A stretch of DNA of 64,000 nt from Ctenosaura bakeri (taxonomy: Eukaryota > Chordata > Lepidosauria > Squamata > Iguanidae). Position 1 is the stretch's first letter; each line of letters begins with the position of its first letter. The notes beneath the pieces were generated by a model that was given only the letters and a program-made list of their open reading frames with translations, ran no database searches and was not told where the DNA came from. Location: contig CAOLHI010000080.1 in assembly GCA_948474755.1 (NCBI GenBank), forward strand, positions 803,501-867,500, given 5' to 3'. A program made the position numbers and the translations under genes. This document shows positions 50,200-61,538 of the stretch, one piece after another.

Positions 50200-50650
50200 T
50201 CGTTGAGACAATAATAAAAGGCGGGGGTGTAACTCGTTCATCCGCTCCTCCCTCGCTTCCTTCGGGCCCAAGGGAGGCCCGCTACACCCGCCGGGCAGGG
50301 CGACAGACCCTTCTCCACGACGCGCCACAGCTCTCCGCCACGCGCCCCTCCGAGAGGACAATGGAAACAAAAAGTGGGAGAACGGGGGCGGGGGAGGGGT
50401 CGGCCCTTACCTTGTCCTCCAGGGTTTCACAACTCAGAGCCTCCCTCGCAAACCGCCTTCTCCCTCGTCCGGCCCGCGCGCGCAACCAACCCCCTCAGCC
50501 GACTCCCAGCAGCCCCGGCGCGGCCGGCGCAGCGCCTCGAGCGGTGATTGGCTTATTCGAATGAGTAACGCCTACAACACGCACGCGCCGGCCGGCACAC
50601 TCCGCGGTCACCCAAGCTAGACTACAGCGACCGGCATGCACTGGGCTCCC
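50200..50650 (-). promoter_or_regulatory. BUB3: BUB3 CpG-island promoter
   Basis: Dense CpG and GC-rich DNA with no TATA box near the expected start. A CCAAT box reads in the minus orientation (ATTGG at 50547-50551, GCCAATCAC on the gene strand). This fits a constitutive cell-cycle gene. Confidence 0.7.
50411..50550 (-). other. BUB3: BUB3 exon 1, non-coding
   Basis: The minus strand reads CTGGAGGACAAG|GTAAGGGC, a strong donor at 50410/50411. Joined to exon 2 it gives ACAAG-ATGACTGG, a plausible start context. The 5' boundary is not determinable and is given as the approximate CpG-island promoter position. Confidence 0.75.
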
Positions 50651-51176
50651 GTAGGCCTGTCGCGGCCTTTGGCGCCTGGCCCTCGCGTTTTCCCCCGATG
50701 CTCCGTTTTTCAAATTTTTGCTTACTTTCTTTTAACGGTGCCTGAAGGCCCTTGGTTTCCGTTTCCCTTGGCGCGGAATCGGGGCATGATTGGCCCTGGC
50801 CTGGTCGCTTTTGCGAAACCTGAGCCGGGGTGGGATGTGGTGTCTTAAAAGAGTGGATAAGCAGGAGTTTAGAAATATTTTTATCCACAGAAATGTTCCC
50901 TTTTTTTAACAAAAAATTAAGCTGGTGAAATGTCCGCGCTCTGTAAACAGCAGGAGGGTATTCCAGTGTTCCTATGGCGCTTCCCTGCAATATTCTTTTT
51001 TCTTGTTTTCGGTCCCTTTCAAAACAAGGGGCAAAATTAATTGGAGGGTTTCATCTCCTCAAGCGATACAGTTAGGCGATGCTGAACTTTTGAACTAAAC
51101 ATGGTTTTATCAATGGTCTTTCGTTACGAAGATCAGTCCGCCCTGAAGCAGCTGCTCCTACCTGCTTGAAGACTAA
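50651..51176. other. Start of the BUB3-HMX2 spacer
   Basis: GC content falls away from the BUB3 promoter. No exon was recognised. A divergent non-coding transcript from the BUB3 island is possible but not visible from sequence. Confidence 0.45.
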
Positions 51177-51332
51177 AGGAGTGTCCGCACTAGACTGTTA
51201 CAGCGCGATTATTCCACTTTCAACATCCTACCGAATGGTGGGGTTTGCAGTTTAGGGAGGGGGGCCTCAAAAATTCCAAAGGATGTTGAAAGTGGAATAA
51301 TAGCACTGTAACAGTCTAGTGCGGAAATGGCC
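51177..51332. mobile_element. Palindromic foldback element, copy B
   Basis: Left AGGAGTGTCCGCACTAG (a diverged GGCCATTTCCGCACTAG) and right CTAGTGCGGAAATGGCC. Flanked by TAA on both sides (51174-51176 and 51333-51335). Both arms share the variant CTGTTACAGC (others have CTGTTATAGC) and the TTATTCC variant. 156 bp. Confidence 0.9.
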
Positions 51333-52494
51333 TAACCCTCGTTGACTTCAGGAGAACACTCCGGCTTCCGATAAGAAGGGCTGGGAGTTTATCCATAGTA
51401 ACTTGCCTTGGCGAGTAGGGACTCTGCCGCCTTCCCGACGTGTTGAACTGCAGCTTTTATCAGTTCCGAGCAGTACAGCCAAAACACCTGAAGTGAATCT
51501 ACGAGCTTATTCCAAACCGATTCCGCTCTAATTTTATCCTTATCTGCACGCATTCACCCTGTCCCTTTGCCCTTCAAGTAGGCTACGGTTCATTCTGTGA
51601 ATACATTCCAAGGAATGCATCAGAAAATAATAGATTAACATCAGATTCCTCTGCAGGGAAATCATGTTTCTGTGTTTATTGTGGTCAGCCGGACTTTAAA
51701 TTAAATGTTTCATTTTACTGCTTGTATGTGAAATAAATATTCTGGCCTTAAACATGCATGTGGCAGGAAAACATGGAAGAGAAATAAACGTGTTTTTAAC
51801 AGCACTCTTTGCGTGTTTTTTTTAAACTTTACATTTCAACAATGAAATGTAAAACATACAGGTAAAGGAGAACACATTCCTTTCTCCATTTGGGTCTTAC
51901 AGTTCCATGCTGAAATGAGGACTCCCTGATCATTATACCACGACTATTTCTAATATGTGTATGTTTATAAAGATATTGACCTAAATATTATAATTTCAAA
52001 TGTAAAGCTATGTTGTACAACCTGAGAGAAGAAATATCAGTGGTTAGAGTTTGTTTGTTTTGTTAGGCTTCCTTGCTGTCTAGAGCAAAATCAGTCATTC
52101 TGAAGTAGTTTTGGAAATCTCTTTCCTGCTTTGAGATCTATTGGATTGGTCCAGTAGCAGCCCGCCCGGCCTACTTGCCCACTGTCCTGTCCAAAAAGAA
52201 AAACAGTTTTTTCTGGAAGAGAAAAAATATAGTAGGTGAAAACTGATAAAAAGTGCCTTCTTTTAATGGCTGGGGAGACAGGGTAGCATTATTATAGTGG
52301 CATTACCATTGTATCAATACAGTCCCAAGTTGGGGAAAATTTCCAGATGGAACAAGGGATAGTATAGAGAGATGCAGAGCAAGTCCAGGTAGCCATTCGA
52401 ACAGGTCAACAAAAAGCAACACATTTACAGGTTTTGTTTCTGTTTTTTAAGGAAGACAATACTGTAAGGCTGTAATACTGTAAAAGCAATTCAA
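51333..52494. other. Spacer, no gene recognised
   Basis: AT-rich non-coding DNA with a self-complementary stretch near 51830-51855 (ACATTTCAACAATGAAATGT). No exon. Confidence 0.5.
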
Positions 52495-52775
52495 ACCAGA
52501 ACTCTACCGAGAAGCCAAAATGACTAAATTGAGGCTGTCCTACTTTGGCCATATCATGAGAAAAAATGACTCATTAGAAAAGACAGTGATGCTTGGTGAG
52601 GTAGAAGACAGTGGGAAAAGAGAAATTACAGGTGAATAGACTCAAGGAAGACAGGTCCCTGAATCTGCAAGACCTGAGCAGGATGGTTGATGACAGAGTG
52701 GCTTGGAAGTGTCTCATCCATAGGGTTGCCATAGGTCTGAGCTGACCTGATAATAGTTAACAACAACAAATACTT
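52495..52775 (+). mobile_element. BovB/RTE LINE 3' end, decayed
   Basis: Contains the coding pattern KMTKLRLSYFGHIMR (AAAATGACTAAATTGAGGCT...), then a broken RKRE... region. It ends at ATAGGGTTGCCATAGGTCTG with a GTTAACAACAACA tail. Homologous to 4736-5030. Confidence 0.75.
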
Positions 52776-55617
52776 GAACAAGATCTTCCCTCATTCCATT
52801 CTCATTCTAAGCCTGAGAGTGTCAAAACTGTCAATTACTGCAGCAAGGCCATGATTTCTTCTATATGTCAGTTGCACTGAAAGCTGTTGCTTCAGACTCA
52901 AATTGCCTTTCCACTATTCCTCAGTACTAGCCTAAAAACATATTCTTAAATGTCATTTACTGGACTAACTGACTGCAAGGTTTATAATAGTCCACAGAAC
53001 TGATCAGCAATGCAGTTTGCGTTTATTGACCTAAGGAAAATGCTGTTTGCTTCCTTTTATACACACACCGTTAAGACAGATCTGGGTAAGCATCATGCCT
53101 CCCTCTATGCTGGTAACATGAACATGTACTCTCGCTAGAGGTAGAAGGAGGCATTTAAAATACAATAAAATTGCACTGCAATTCTTCTTTGGCTTGAATC
53201 ATGTCTTTCAGGAAAGCTTTTACAAAAAAAAAAGTTTGCTTTCAGTGTTAATAATCAGCAAAATACCAAAAAATGCAAACAAACTTGAAGTGGAGGAGGC
53301 CAGAAGGAATCCTAATGTAACGGATTGCAGCACTGACAGTTACTTGAGAATAAGTCTTACTGTTCTCCCTGGAACTCAGGTCCTAGTAGACATGTATAGG
53401 ATTGTACATATACTTGTTTCTTTTTTAAAAAAAATCAACAAGCTCCTGAACCAAAACACTCCCTTGGAGTCACATTGACATGATCAGTACTTCTTCTCTC
53501 CTTCTTTAAGGATCTAGTGAGAACCTAAGTAACTTCATTTTTATCTGCAGACGATCACCCACAATCTTAATCTTCAAACTTTTAAGTAGTAGGTTTCTTT
53601 TGTCTCGTAGGAACTTTTCTCTATCAAACAGGATGAGCCTGTTAGTAATATATAAATATTTTGTTTTGCTTTTTAATTCAAAGGCAAAGTATATAATCCT
53701 GTCCTAGGTGGATGCAGTTGATTCTGAAGAACCCGTTGCGTGCATTTGATGTGAAATACTCTCTTGGCCTTTGAGTAAATAGCTAGAGAATCATAATTTC
53801 TAAAATATCCTTTTGCGTGGACTTTTCCCCCCTCCTATCCCGAGCTTGCTATTTTCAGGGGCCAGACGGGTGCAATCCCCCCGCTTCTCTGTTTAAAAAA
53901 CATCGTAAAGGTAATCTTAGCTGGATTGCAGTTACTTATTGCATTTTAAATAGCCTCTCCCTATTAAGCTCCTGCTCTAACCAAGGAACAGGTGGCTGTG
54001 ATAAACCACGTAACGGCGCCTGCAATTTAAATAACACTTGATGAAGTATTTACTTTTTGTTTAAACGATTAGCTTCCTCTTTTCGGCGCGGCGGAGGATG
54101 CAGGTGTTATCCGTTGCCGGGATGAACTGAGCAGATCAATCACGGCTCGGTTATAATGTCACCTTTCTATTAAAGGAAGAAGAAAACGAAAGAGAGAAAG
54201 AGAAAAGGGGAGCGGGCGAAGGCACTTTGCGTGAGATCTTGGCATTTAGCAGGAGAGACACCTCCAACTCTGAAGCAAGCCCATTTCCGGAAACACTTGT
54301 CCTCCCCCATCACTTAATAGGGGACGTTCGTCTTCTTTGCAAATCACTAACTCTATACAGGAGGGTTCCTTTGATCCGAATGCCTTTGACATTTGCAAAC
54401 TGGGTGCTGTTTTTTTAAACTCCGGTTGTGCTGCGTAAAAGCTTCCTTTCTCCCTCTTTCATGGGGGGGTCGGTAAGAGTAAGGGAAGCGAAGGAAAAGG
54501 TGCCCCCTTTCTGGTCTTTTTCCGACGGAGGCATGAAAAAGTCGAGGCGACGAGGGTGTTTCTGCATCCGCCCCCGCGAATGCGGATCACGTCGCCTGCC
54601 TTCTAAACGGGCCGATCCAAAATAAGTTAAAGCGATTGGAGCCAATTGGCGCCTTTCGCCCGAGTCCTAATGTTCCCCCCAACTAAACGTTGTTGTTTGA
54701 ATTTCAGCCCCTGTCTGACAACCTCGCCGACTGATAAGAGTTTCAGGAAATGGGCTTCGCGTCAGGATATTAGACTCCGAAGCAAACGTGAGTCGCCGCA
54801 AATTTTGAATCGAGGTGCTGAGATCTAGCCTGTTTTAAATTCAGAGAGAAAGAGGTGAACTGAGTAGAGACCAGGGAAACTGAAAGGGGCGTTGTGTCGA
54901 AAAAAGGACTCCTTAGCAAGACCCTAATCCAAATCCCTGTTTATACGTTACCGTTGCCGCCCAGTGAACAACGCTGCTCACTTGGGAGTAAGTCTCGTTG
55001 AATTCAGCGAAATTTGATTCCGTATAAAAATGCCTAAAACTGTGCTGCGGTTCCTATTAAACTCAGTGGTTCTTGTGACTCCCAGGTCCATGTGCGCATG
55101 TTAAAGACGGCAGCTTAAGGAATGAGAAAGAGGTCAGACTTTGTTTCTCTCACCTTATTTCACCTTAGCTTAACCTCGCACGGACAGAATCCCCATTGAT
55201 TTCAGCATCGCCTCCAAACAAGGCTGTTTGGGCCGCAAAGACTTGGCTGCAGGCATCCTTAATACACTATCAATTACTCAATTCTTCCGTTTGCTTCTGA
55301 TCAATACCCCACCGCACTTTCCGATCCCCTTGTTTGCAAAGCTGACACAGTTTTAGGGAAGGAACAGCACTGGAAACAATTCAAAATCCCCAATAACCCT
55401 CCAAAGAAAGAACATCCCCCCCCGCCTCCCCGATGCCTGGATGAAAACTTTTTCTAATCCTTTAGACTTCCCGGATTCCGGCTGGAAAAGGCCAGTGGCC
55501 GAAGGCGTTCAGGCTTTTCACACCTAGAAATCCAAATCTATATCGGGGGAGGAAGGGAGACAGACTGAAAAATACACCATCAAATCTGACCCAAGTTACC
55601 AACGACATTTAAAATGC
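52776..55617. other. BUB3-HMX2 spacer with a CpG-rich stretch and no recognised repeat
   Basis: No TE was recognised from about 52.8 to 56.3 kb, unlike the rest of the window. 54.06-54.83 kb is CpG-rich with no supported exon on either strand. CACTTG sites lie at 54035-54040, 54294-54299 and 54979-54984. A HOX/PBX-like TCAATCACGG occurs near 54137. This is a candidate regulatory domain for HMX2, inferred only. Confidence 0.45.
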
Positions 55618-56312
55618 TTTATTTTTTTTCCCTTTTCTTTTAAAAATATGTACAGATCTGAAATAGGCTCTTTTTGTGTGTGTTTCATTTCCCGCACATA
55701 AAAGTAATATTCAGCGCGAAATGTAACAGGGGGAATGGAGGGGGTAGGGAAGAGACTGAAAAATGGCAGGGGATTTTTTTTCCCCCTACCTGCACCCCCA
55801 CCGAGACAGAGCTGGGTGTTTGGGGAGGTCTTTTTAAGGGGAGCTGTAAAGTTGTGGGTTGTTGGGTCTTTCCCCTTCCCCATTCTCAGTTCAAGGTCAG
55901 CAAACCACGTTAGTTGTGTCTGGTCAGGCCTGGAAACCCAAACCAGAGGAGTTCGTGAGGGCGCGAAAAGGGCGGGAAAGGAAGGAATCACCCCCATTTC
56001 TCCGCCAGCCTAGAAAAGAACCCAAACAAATCAACCCGGAGAGGTTTTCCCATAAATAATTTTTTTTAAAAATAGATACTATATATATATTTATATATTA
56101 TAACAGTAGTGAATACACATAGTGTATTTCTTAAGGACGCGAGTAGCCCAGTCCTCTCTCCTCACCGACGGGTGGAGTCGACAAAGATGGAGGCGTCCAG
56201 GGGGAGAAAGAGGGAGAGAGACGGGAAAGTCCTCCTTCGGCTGAGGCGGCTGGTCTTTTTTCCTCTCGCTCTTCCCACTTTTCTCCCTCCCCCTCACCCC
56301 TCCTGAGTCCGT
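55618..56312 (-). other. HMX2: HMX2 3' untranslated region with candidate poly(A) signal
   Basis: Extends from the TGA stop. A minus-strand AATAAA hexamer is at 55618-55623. An AT-rich segment (56043-56105) lies within it. The end is a prediction. Confidence 0.5.
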
Positions 56313-56860
56313 TCAGTAGTCGATCTTGTTGTAGAGATTATACAGAGGCAAGGCGGACAAATTGCTGCCGGGGTAATATAAGGGAGCCGGGAAGGCGATG
56401 GACCTGGGGACGGGCACTCTGAGGAGGGAATTGTCTCTAAACACCAGGGGCATGCCCACCAGAGTCTGGGCCGAGGCGTGGGCCATGTTGGCCGCCTCCA
56501 GTTCCGCCGAGAGCTGCCGTTTCCATTTGTTGCGGCGGTTCTGGAACCAGGTTTTCACCTGGGTCTCCGTCAGCTGGAGGCTGGAGGCCAGGCAGGCCCG
56601 CTCCGAGCTGCTCAGGTAGCGCTTCATGTCGAAGGTGGACTCGAGCTGGTAGACTTGGCTCCGGGAGAAGACGGTGCGCGTCTTCTTCTTGGCCGAGCCG
56701 GCCTGCCGGTCCCCTCCGTCCCTTTGCCGCTCCGCCGAGGCCGGCGAAGTCGGGGCGAAGTGCTTCTCTTTCTCTTCCTTAAAGTCTGGCTGGGATTGGG
56801 AGAGGAACGGGGGCGTCCGGTCCGAAGCACTGAGGGCCGCGCCGGTCCCTTTCGGATTGC
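56313..56860 (-). CDS. HMX2: HMX2 exon 2 (residues 107-288, homeodomain)
   Basis: Acceptor TTCCACAAG|GCAATCCG. The A from exon 1 plus GC makes Ser107. The homeodomain is at 56511-56690. Stop TGA is at 56313-56315. No in-frame stop. The out-of-frame arginine-rich frame at 56624-56830 is a shadow. Confidence 0.96.
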
Positions 56861-58597
56861 CTTGTGGAAGGGAAGAGATTTTTAAAAGACAAAAATGGAA
56901 ACAGAGGCCATTTCCGCACCAGCCTGTTATAGCGCGATGGTTCCACTTTCAACCTCCTCTGGAATCCTGGGGTTTGCAGTTTCGGGAGGGGCCGGTCGGC
57001 CCCTCCCGAAACTGCAAACCCCAGGTTCCAGAGGAGGTTGAAAGTGGAACCATCGCGCTATAACAGGCTAGTGCGGAGAGAAAGCAAAGCGCCTTTAGCA
57101 GAAAAAGGACAACTACTGTGGGTCCCTGCCCCACTCCACCCACCCATCCACTCACTCACTCCAGTAATAAACCAATCCCAAATAATAAACGGAAGGGGTA
57201 AACTACTTTGCCTCCATCTAGCAGAAAAATACACTTCTATTCCAGTTCGTCTATGTTTAACCATCCACCTTGATGTGTGTGCGCGGGCGCGCGTTCAGAG
57301 CAAATCCACTGCTGTGCCAATTCTCTTAGCAACAGAATTCACTCCGGTTGTTGGTTCCCACCCTTAGCCGCTGAGCTGCCTCGAAAAAGACCAAGGGACA
57401 CTCAGGGACAAAACGATTTAGAAGTGTAGCCCTGAACATCTAGTCTACATCTCATTCTGACTTATAATGGTAACCATAAAATGTTTAAGAGTCGTCCCAT
57501 TACCTCCACTGGGGTTAATGAGGCTTGCTCTCAGGAAAGTGTATCTGTAACGAATGGCATTCCAGACCTATACTTCTATGAATACTTTCCATGAGAGGAA
57601 CTGATGTTGCCATTGCGTTCTATTCAATTTAATTCTGGGTCAAAAAAATACATATATAAACCAGGTTAGACTTTCCCCAGATGCTTCTTTTCCTATGGTG
57701 TTGGGAACGCTTGCGTTTTGGTTATTTATACAACATCCCACCAAAAGACTTCTTTCCTCAACGACTTTTGTTGTGGTTGTTCATTATCCATCAGAATGAA
57801 CAAGCGATACCTCCAGAAGGGAAGGGAGAGGCAAGATAAAATAACCTTTTTTCTTTTTTAAAAAACAAAATCCGTTTCTGTTTCTCCTTAATAGCGGGTT
57901 AAATCCATCCGCTTGTCCCCGGTAACAAAGAAACGAATAAGGAGAATTAAAGGCATTTTAACCCCCTCTCTCTATAAACGACCTGAGTACTGTCATCTTA
58001 CACCTTTGCAAGACATGAACGCTATCCAAAGAAACATCCTCCGAGCGTTCCACCCCAGTCTCCAGTTATTCCACCCGAGATGGCATTTTAAGTTAATTTC
58101 ACTCACACACACACGCACACACGTGTCGCACCAAGCCAAAGTGATCAGAAAGTTCACATCCAACTGGAACCACTTTGGCAGAGCCGCGCAAAGAGGCGAA
58201 CCCGACACGCTCCCCGTCTTCCTTAACCCTTGCTAGGGATTTTTTTTTTCTTTCCCTGGGAGGGGTTCTAGTACTTACTGAGACACGTGAAGCTGATGGG
58301 CTGGTGCTTGTGGCACGCTTCTTTCGGGCCGTGATGCGACTCCGGGCAGAAGCAGGCGGGATGCTTCCAGCCCTCGTCCGGCTCCTCTTCTTCCGAGGAC
58401 ACGGAGAGGCTCCTCTTCCTGCCCGACCAGGCGGAGGCTGCCGCTGGGGCTTGCTTGGCGCCGCCTTCCCGGCCTCCTTCCGAAGTGCCGCCGCCGCCGG
58501 TGCCGCTGCCGAGGATGGACTGGATGGTGAAACTGGAGATCGGCGCGGTGGCGGCGGCGGCCGGACAGCCCTTGCTCGGGTCCTCTTTGTTGCTCAT
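56313..58597 (-). CDS. HMX2: HMX2 homeobox transcription factor (two coding exons)
   Basis: HMX2 is an NK-like (NKX5) homeodomain factor used in inner ear vestibular, neural and hypothalamic development, partly redundantly with HMX3. The coding sequence joins 58597-58279 and 56860-56313, 867 bases, 288 residues (human HMX2 is about 273). Exon 1 encodes [14 protein letters not shown], an eh1-like repressor motif SSFTIQSIL (residues 21-29), the [15 protein letters not shown] block (60-74) and [11 protein letters not shown]. Exon 2 encodes FKEEKEK, then the homeodomain at 164-223 with [10 protein letters not shown] at its start and [13 protein letters not shown] in helix 3 (Gln50, Asn51). It ends in the conserved tail [12 protein letters not shown]. 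The Ala/Gly-rich stretch at 31-56 is longer than I recall for human. One intron of 1418 bp carries a palindromic MITE. HMX3 is expected beyond the right edge. Confidence 0.97.
56906..57076. mobile_element. Palindromic foldback element, copy C, in the HMX2 intron
   Basis: Left GGCCATTTCCGCACCAGCC, right GGCTAGTGCGGA with the last few bases diverged. The arms meet at a centre GGAGGGGCCGGTCGGCCCCT. Both arms carry copy-specific variants: GATGGTTCC with GGAACCATC, and AACCTCCTC with GAGGAGGTT. It starts 45 bp upstream of the exon 2 acceptor in genomic terms and is transcribed in HMX2 pre-mRNA. Confidence 0.92.
57085..58278. other. HMX2: Rest of the HMX2 intron
   Basis: No other repeat or RNA gene was recognised. 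A short CA/CG tract (CACACACACACGCACACACG) lies near 58103. Confidence 0.5.
58279..58597 (-). CDS. HMX2: HMX2 exon 1 (residues 1-106)
   Basis: ATG at 58595-58597 gives the expected MSNKED... start. The donor is TGTCTCA|GTAAGT. Without splicing the frame ends two codons later, so the donor is required. GC-rich codon use matches a CpG-island exon. Confidence 0.95.
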
Positions 58598-58910
58598 CCT
58601 GGGCTCATAAGAAACGAGAGGAGAAGAGCGCAGGCTTTAGAGACACGCGGGGGACCGGGGCGCGCGGCGGAGGTGGGGAAGGCGGCCTGGGGAGTGGCGG
58701 GGGGGCTCCGCGGCCTCGCCTAGCTTTGGGGGGACCACTTTGGAGAGGGGGGCGCCGGGCGTTTGGGGCGCGCCTGGGCAGGTTTCCCTTGAGCTGGCCG
58801 AGCCCGACTGCATGCTCCTTTCTCGCTCAGATCTCTATTGATCTCCAGGCGGCGGGGGTGGCGGGGCTTCATTTGCATGGAGGTTCCATCCGCCTCGGCC
58901 AATCACGAGC
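58598..58910 (-). promoter_or_regulatory. HMX2: HMX2 5' untranslated region and promoter
   Basis: CpG-rich. On the gene strand the octamer ATGCAAAT is at 58871-58878. A CCAAT box is at 58899-58903 on the plus strand (ATTGG on the gene strand), 20 bases further upstream. No TATA box was seen. The octamer suggests POU-factor input, which is inferred. Confidence 0.6.
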
Positions 58911-61358
58911 CGCTCGGCAGCCCCGGAAAGTTTCAAAATTCTGGAACGCCGTCAGAGCCCCGCTGACTTTTTTTCCGGGGCCACCGAAGCCGCCGACGCA
59001 ATCGGATCGCTCCGTCGCGTCTAAACGCGCAAAAGGCGTAGCGGTCCAGGGGCGTGAGGGCGTGCTGCGGGGTGGGGGGAATTATCCTTATTAAAACACG
59101 TTCTAGCCGGGGAGGGGGGTAAAAATAGATGCTGCGCCGACGGCACCTTGACGTGTCTTCCCTCCCCTTGTCATAGACACGCCGCCCCCTCCCTGAATCG
59201 TTGATCGCTTTTGAGGACGGGATCTGGGTGAATCGACGTGGCCCGGATTACTGGGCTTCCCGTGAAAAGAAGGAAGGCTTTGGGGAGAGAGATCAGGGCT
59301 GGACAATCTGGTGCACAGGTTTCGCTCCTCGGAATGGGCTAAATGGTCGACATTTCTTTCCCCCCATGCCATATATTGGTTTTTCTCTCTCCCTTGAACC
59401 ATATGCCCTCGGAAATCGGGGTTTTGGGGGGATCCGGGAAGCCGATTTCTGAGTAACTGCGTCGCCCTGCTAAGAAAACAGGAATGGTTTATATTTCTGC
59501 CAAGATTCTCGTCTCCTATATTACCAAAGGTAGATGGGGAAAACCAATCACTCCTAGTATGCTAAACAGATAAGGAGACATAGGCCCGTTCCCACGATAA
59601 GACATTCTAGTTACACACCCCCACCCCACATCACAGAATTTTGCTAGCCGTGTCCCCCCACGGATTTGTTTTAGTTATTCATATCCAGACAGAAGGACAA
59701 AGGAAAATGTGTTCGCTTTCACACCGCAGCAGAAGCGGAAAGATAATATTTAAACCAAGAAGACAGGATTCCAGCCCTGGATCCTGATAGTTTCATCATC
59801 TTCACACGTATCTCTCTCCCCCACCCTCTCTCCCAAAATAACCTGTCAGTCGAAAATTACTGGGCGAAGGGGGTGGAGGAGACAGACCCTCGCTTGGAAT
59901 GAAAGGCGGCGTTTTAGCCTCGCTGTCCAACTCTCAGCCCGCGAGAAAGCCTCTCCTCGGCCTCCCTTGGGAGAAATGGGGGGGAGCCGCTGTCTGTCCG
60001 TCGATGGGGGGTTGCGGGAGACATGAAAAGGCTCCCCCGCCTTTCGACGGGTCTGGCGCCAAGCTGCCCGGGCCAGGAGCGCGCCGCAGTCGGGTCTCAA
60101 CGGGCGCTTCCCGTCCGACCTGAGAAATGCCTTCCCCGTCCCAAACGGTGGCAAGTACAGCTCTAATCTCCCCCTTTGGATGTCTTCCATCCCGACGGCG
60201 TGAGGAGGAGAAGGAGGAGGAGGATTTTTCTTTGGAGAAGAACAATAAGCAAAGATTTGGGGGTTTCTGGAAGGAGTGGCAGGTATCCCTTCCAACGATT
60301 GTAACACTATCGGGCCGCTTCCTCGGGGCCTGGACATCTTTGATCGCAGCAGGGAGAGGGATGGGTGCGGAGAGAATGTTCCTCTCCAAAGAACTCTATC
60401 CCTTGCTTTGTCGAGGCTAGAAACGCCCTGTTCCTGGCATTTGGAAGGGTGTCTATAATAGGCTTTCTGAAATATAGCATTTGTTCATTTGGGTTAAGTC
60501 AGGAAGTGTATGAGTGTGTGTATTATGGAGGAAGAGGTGGCAGGGATTACAAAATCAGATCCAGATTCTGCAGGCAAGGCATGAATTATTGGGACTAACC
60601 AGAATTCCACAATAGTGTGTTACCTTGCGAGCTCTGCTGAACTCTTCTTCAGGTAATAAAGCAAACAATTAGAGGACAAAGGAATGAATCAAAGACCTTT
60701 TTTTGCTGCCTGTACACTTTGATCCTGAAATATTCCAGAACAGACTTATTTCAGAGTGGTGGTGGTTGTCCTCCCTATTATTGTTATTACTCAGTCATAT
60801 CCTGCCCTTCTCTCAAAAGCCACTAGGAACTGTAAACCAAGGGACGGGTTGATTGGTTCCTAAACCGCTTTCGATCTCCCATAGCCTACAGGTCCCCACT
60901 CCTTAAGATTCTTAATGAAGAAATCTAAGACGCATGTTGTAAGTAGAACACTGTTGGGGTACCTGTAGTAAAGCAAAAAATGTGAAAACAACACTGCCTG
61001 CTACTCTCGAAACAAAGCAGCGAGGCCTCCAACAAGACGTTGCTGTATATCCTCAGATCCTAATAGGAACATTCTCAGGTAGCCGGCCAATCTTCCCACC
61101 CCGCGAAAGGCAGGCCATTCCATCCTCTTCCCCCTCCCACCCCGCTGCTTTCCCCCTGGTCCTTCGTTTTCAACTCCGGCAACAGTTTTGTGGCTCATGA
61201 GCATGCTCAGTTGGAGCCGGGTAAGAATTTTTATTATTTTTTCCTTTTGGTTTTGTTTCTTTTTTGAGAGAGAGAGAATAACCACTAACTAGATTCGTGT
61301 AGGCGACTATTTTACTTTTAGAAGATAGTGAAGATGATCTTCATAACGCTTTAAACAC
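58911..61358. other. CpG-rich HMX2-HMX3 spacer, no gene recognised
   Basis: GC- and CpG-rich to about 60.4 kb, with overlapping open frames of up to 163 codons on both strands (59846-60389 minus and 59899-60420 plus). None has a recognisable domain. A GGAGGAGAAGG repeat lies near 60203. 60790-60845 resembles a LINE 3' fragment. Confidence 0.5.
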
Positions 61359-61538
61359 ACCCATTTCCGCACTAGTCTGTTATAGCGCTACGATTCCACT
61401 TTCAACATCCTCTGGAATCCTGGGGTTTGCAGTTTCGGGAGGGGCCGGCCGGCCCCTCCCGAAACTGCAAACCCCAGGATTCCAGAGGATGTTGAAAGTG
61501 GAATCGTAGCGCTATAACAGGCTAGTGCGGAAACGGCC
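61359..61538. mobile_element. Palindromic foldback element, copy D
   Basis: 180 bp. Left ACCCATTTCCGCACTAG, right CTAGTGCGGAAACGGCC. Both arms carry the private variant GCTACGATTCC / GGAATCGTAGC. The centre is GGAGGGGCCGGCCGGCCCCT. Flanks CAC and CCA do not match. Confidence 0.92.

Noticed and set aside
56624..56830. Arginine/proline-rich 68-codon minus frame
   Set aside because: Out of frame with HMX2 exon 2, whose real frame gives the FKEEKEK linker and homeodomain.
58175..58723. 182-codon plus-strand open frame
   Set aside because: It is antisense to HMX2 exon 1 and its upstream region. Length reflects high GC content and the protein has no recognisable domain.
59846..60389. Overlapping minus-strand frames of 151 and 163 codons
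   Set aside because: CpG-rich DNA with open frames on both strands. No conserved motif, splice context or known HMX-neighbour gene.
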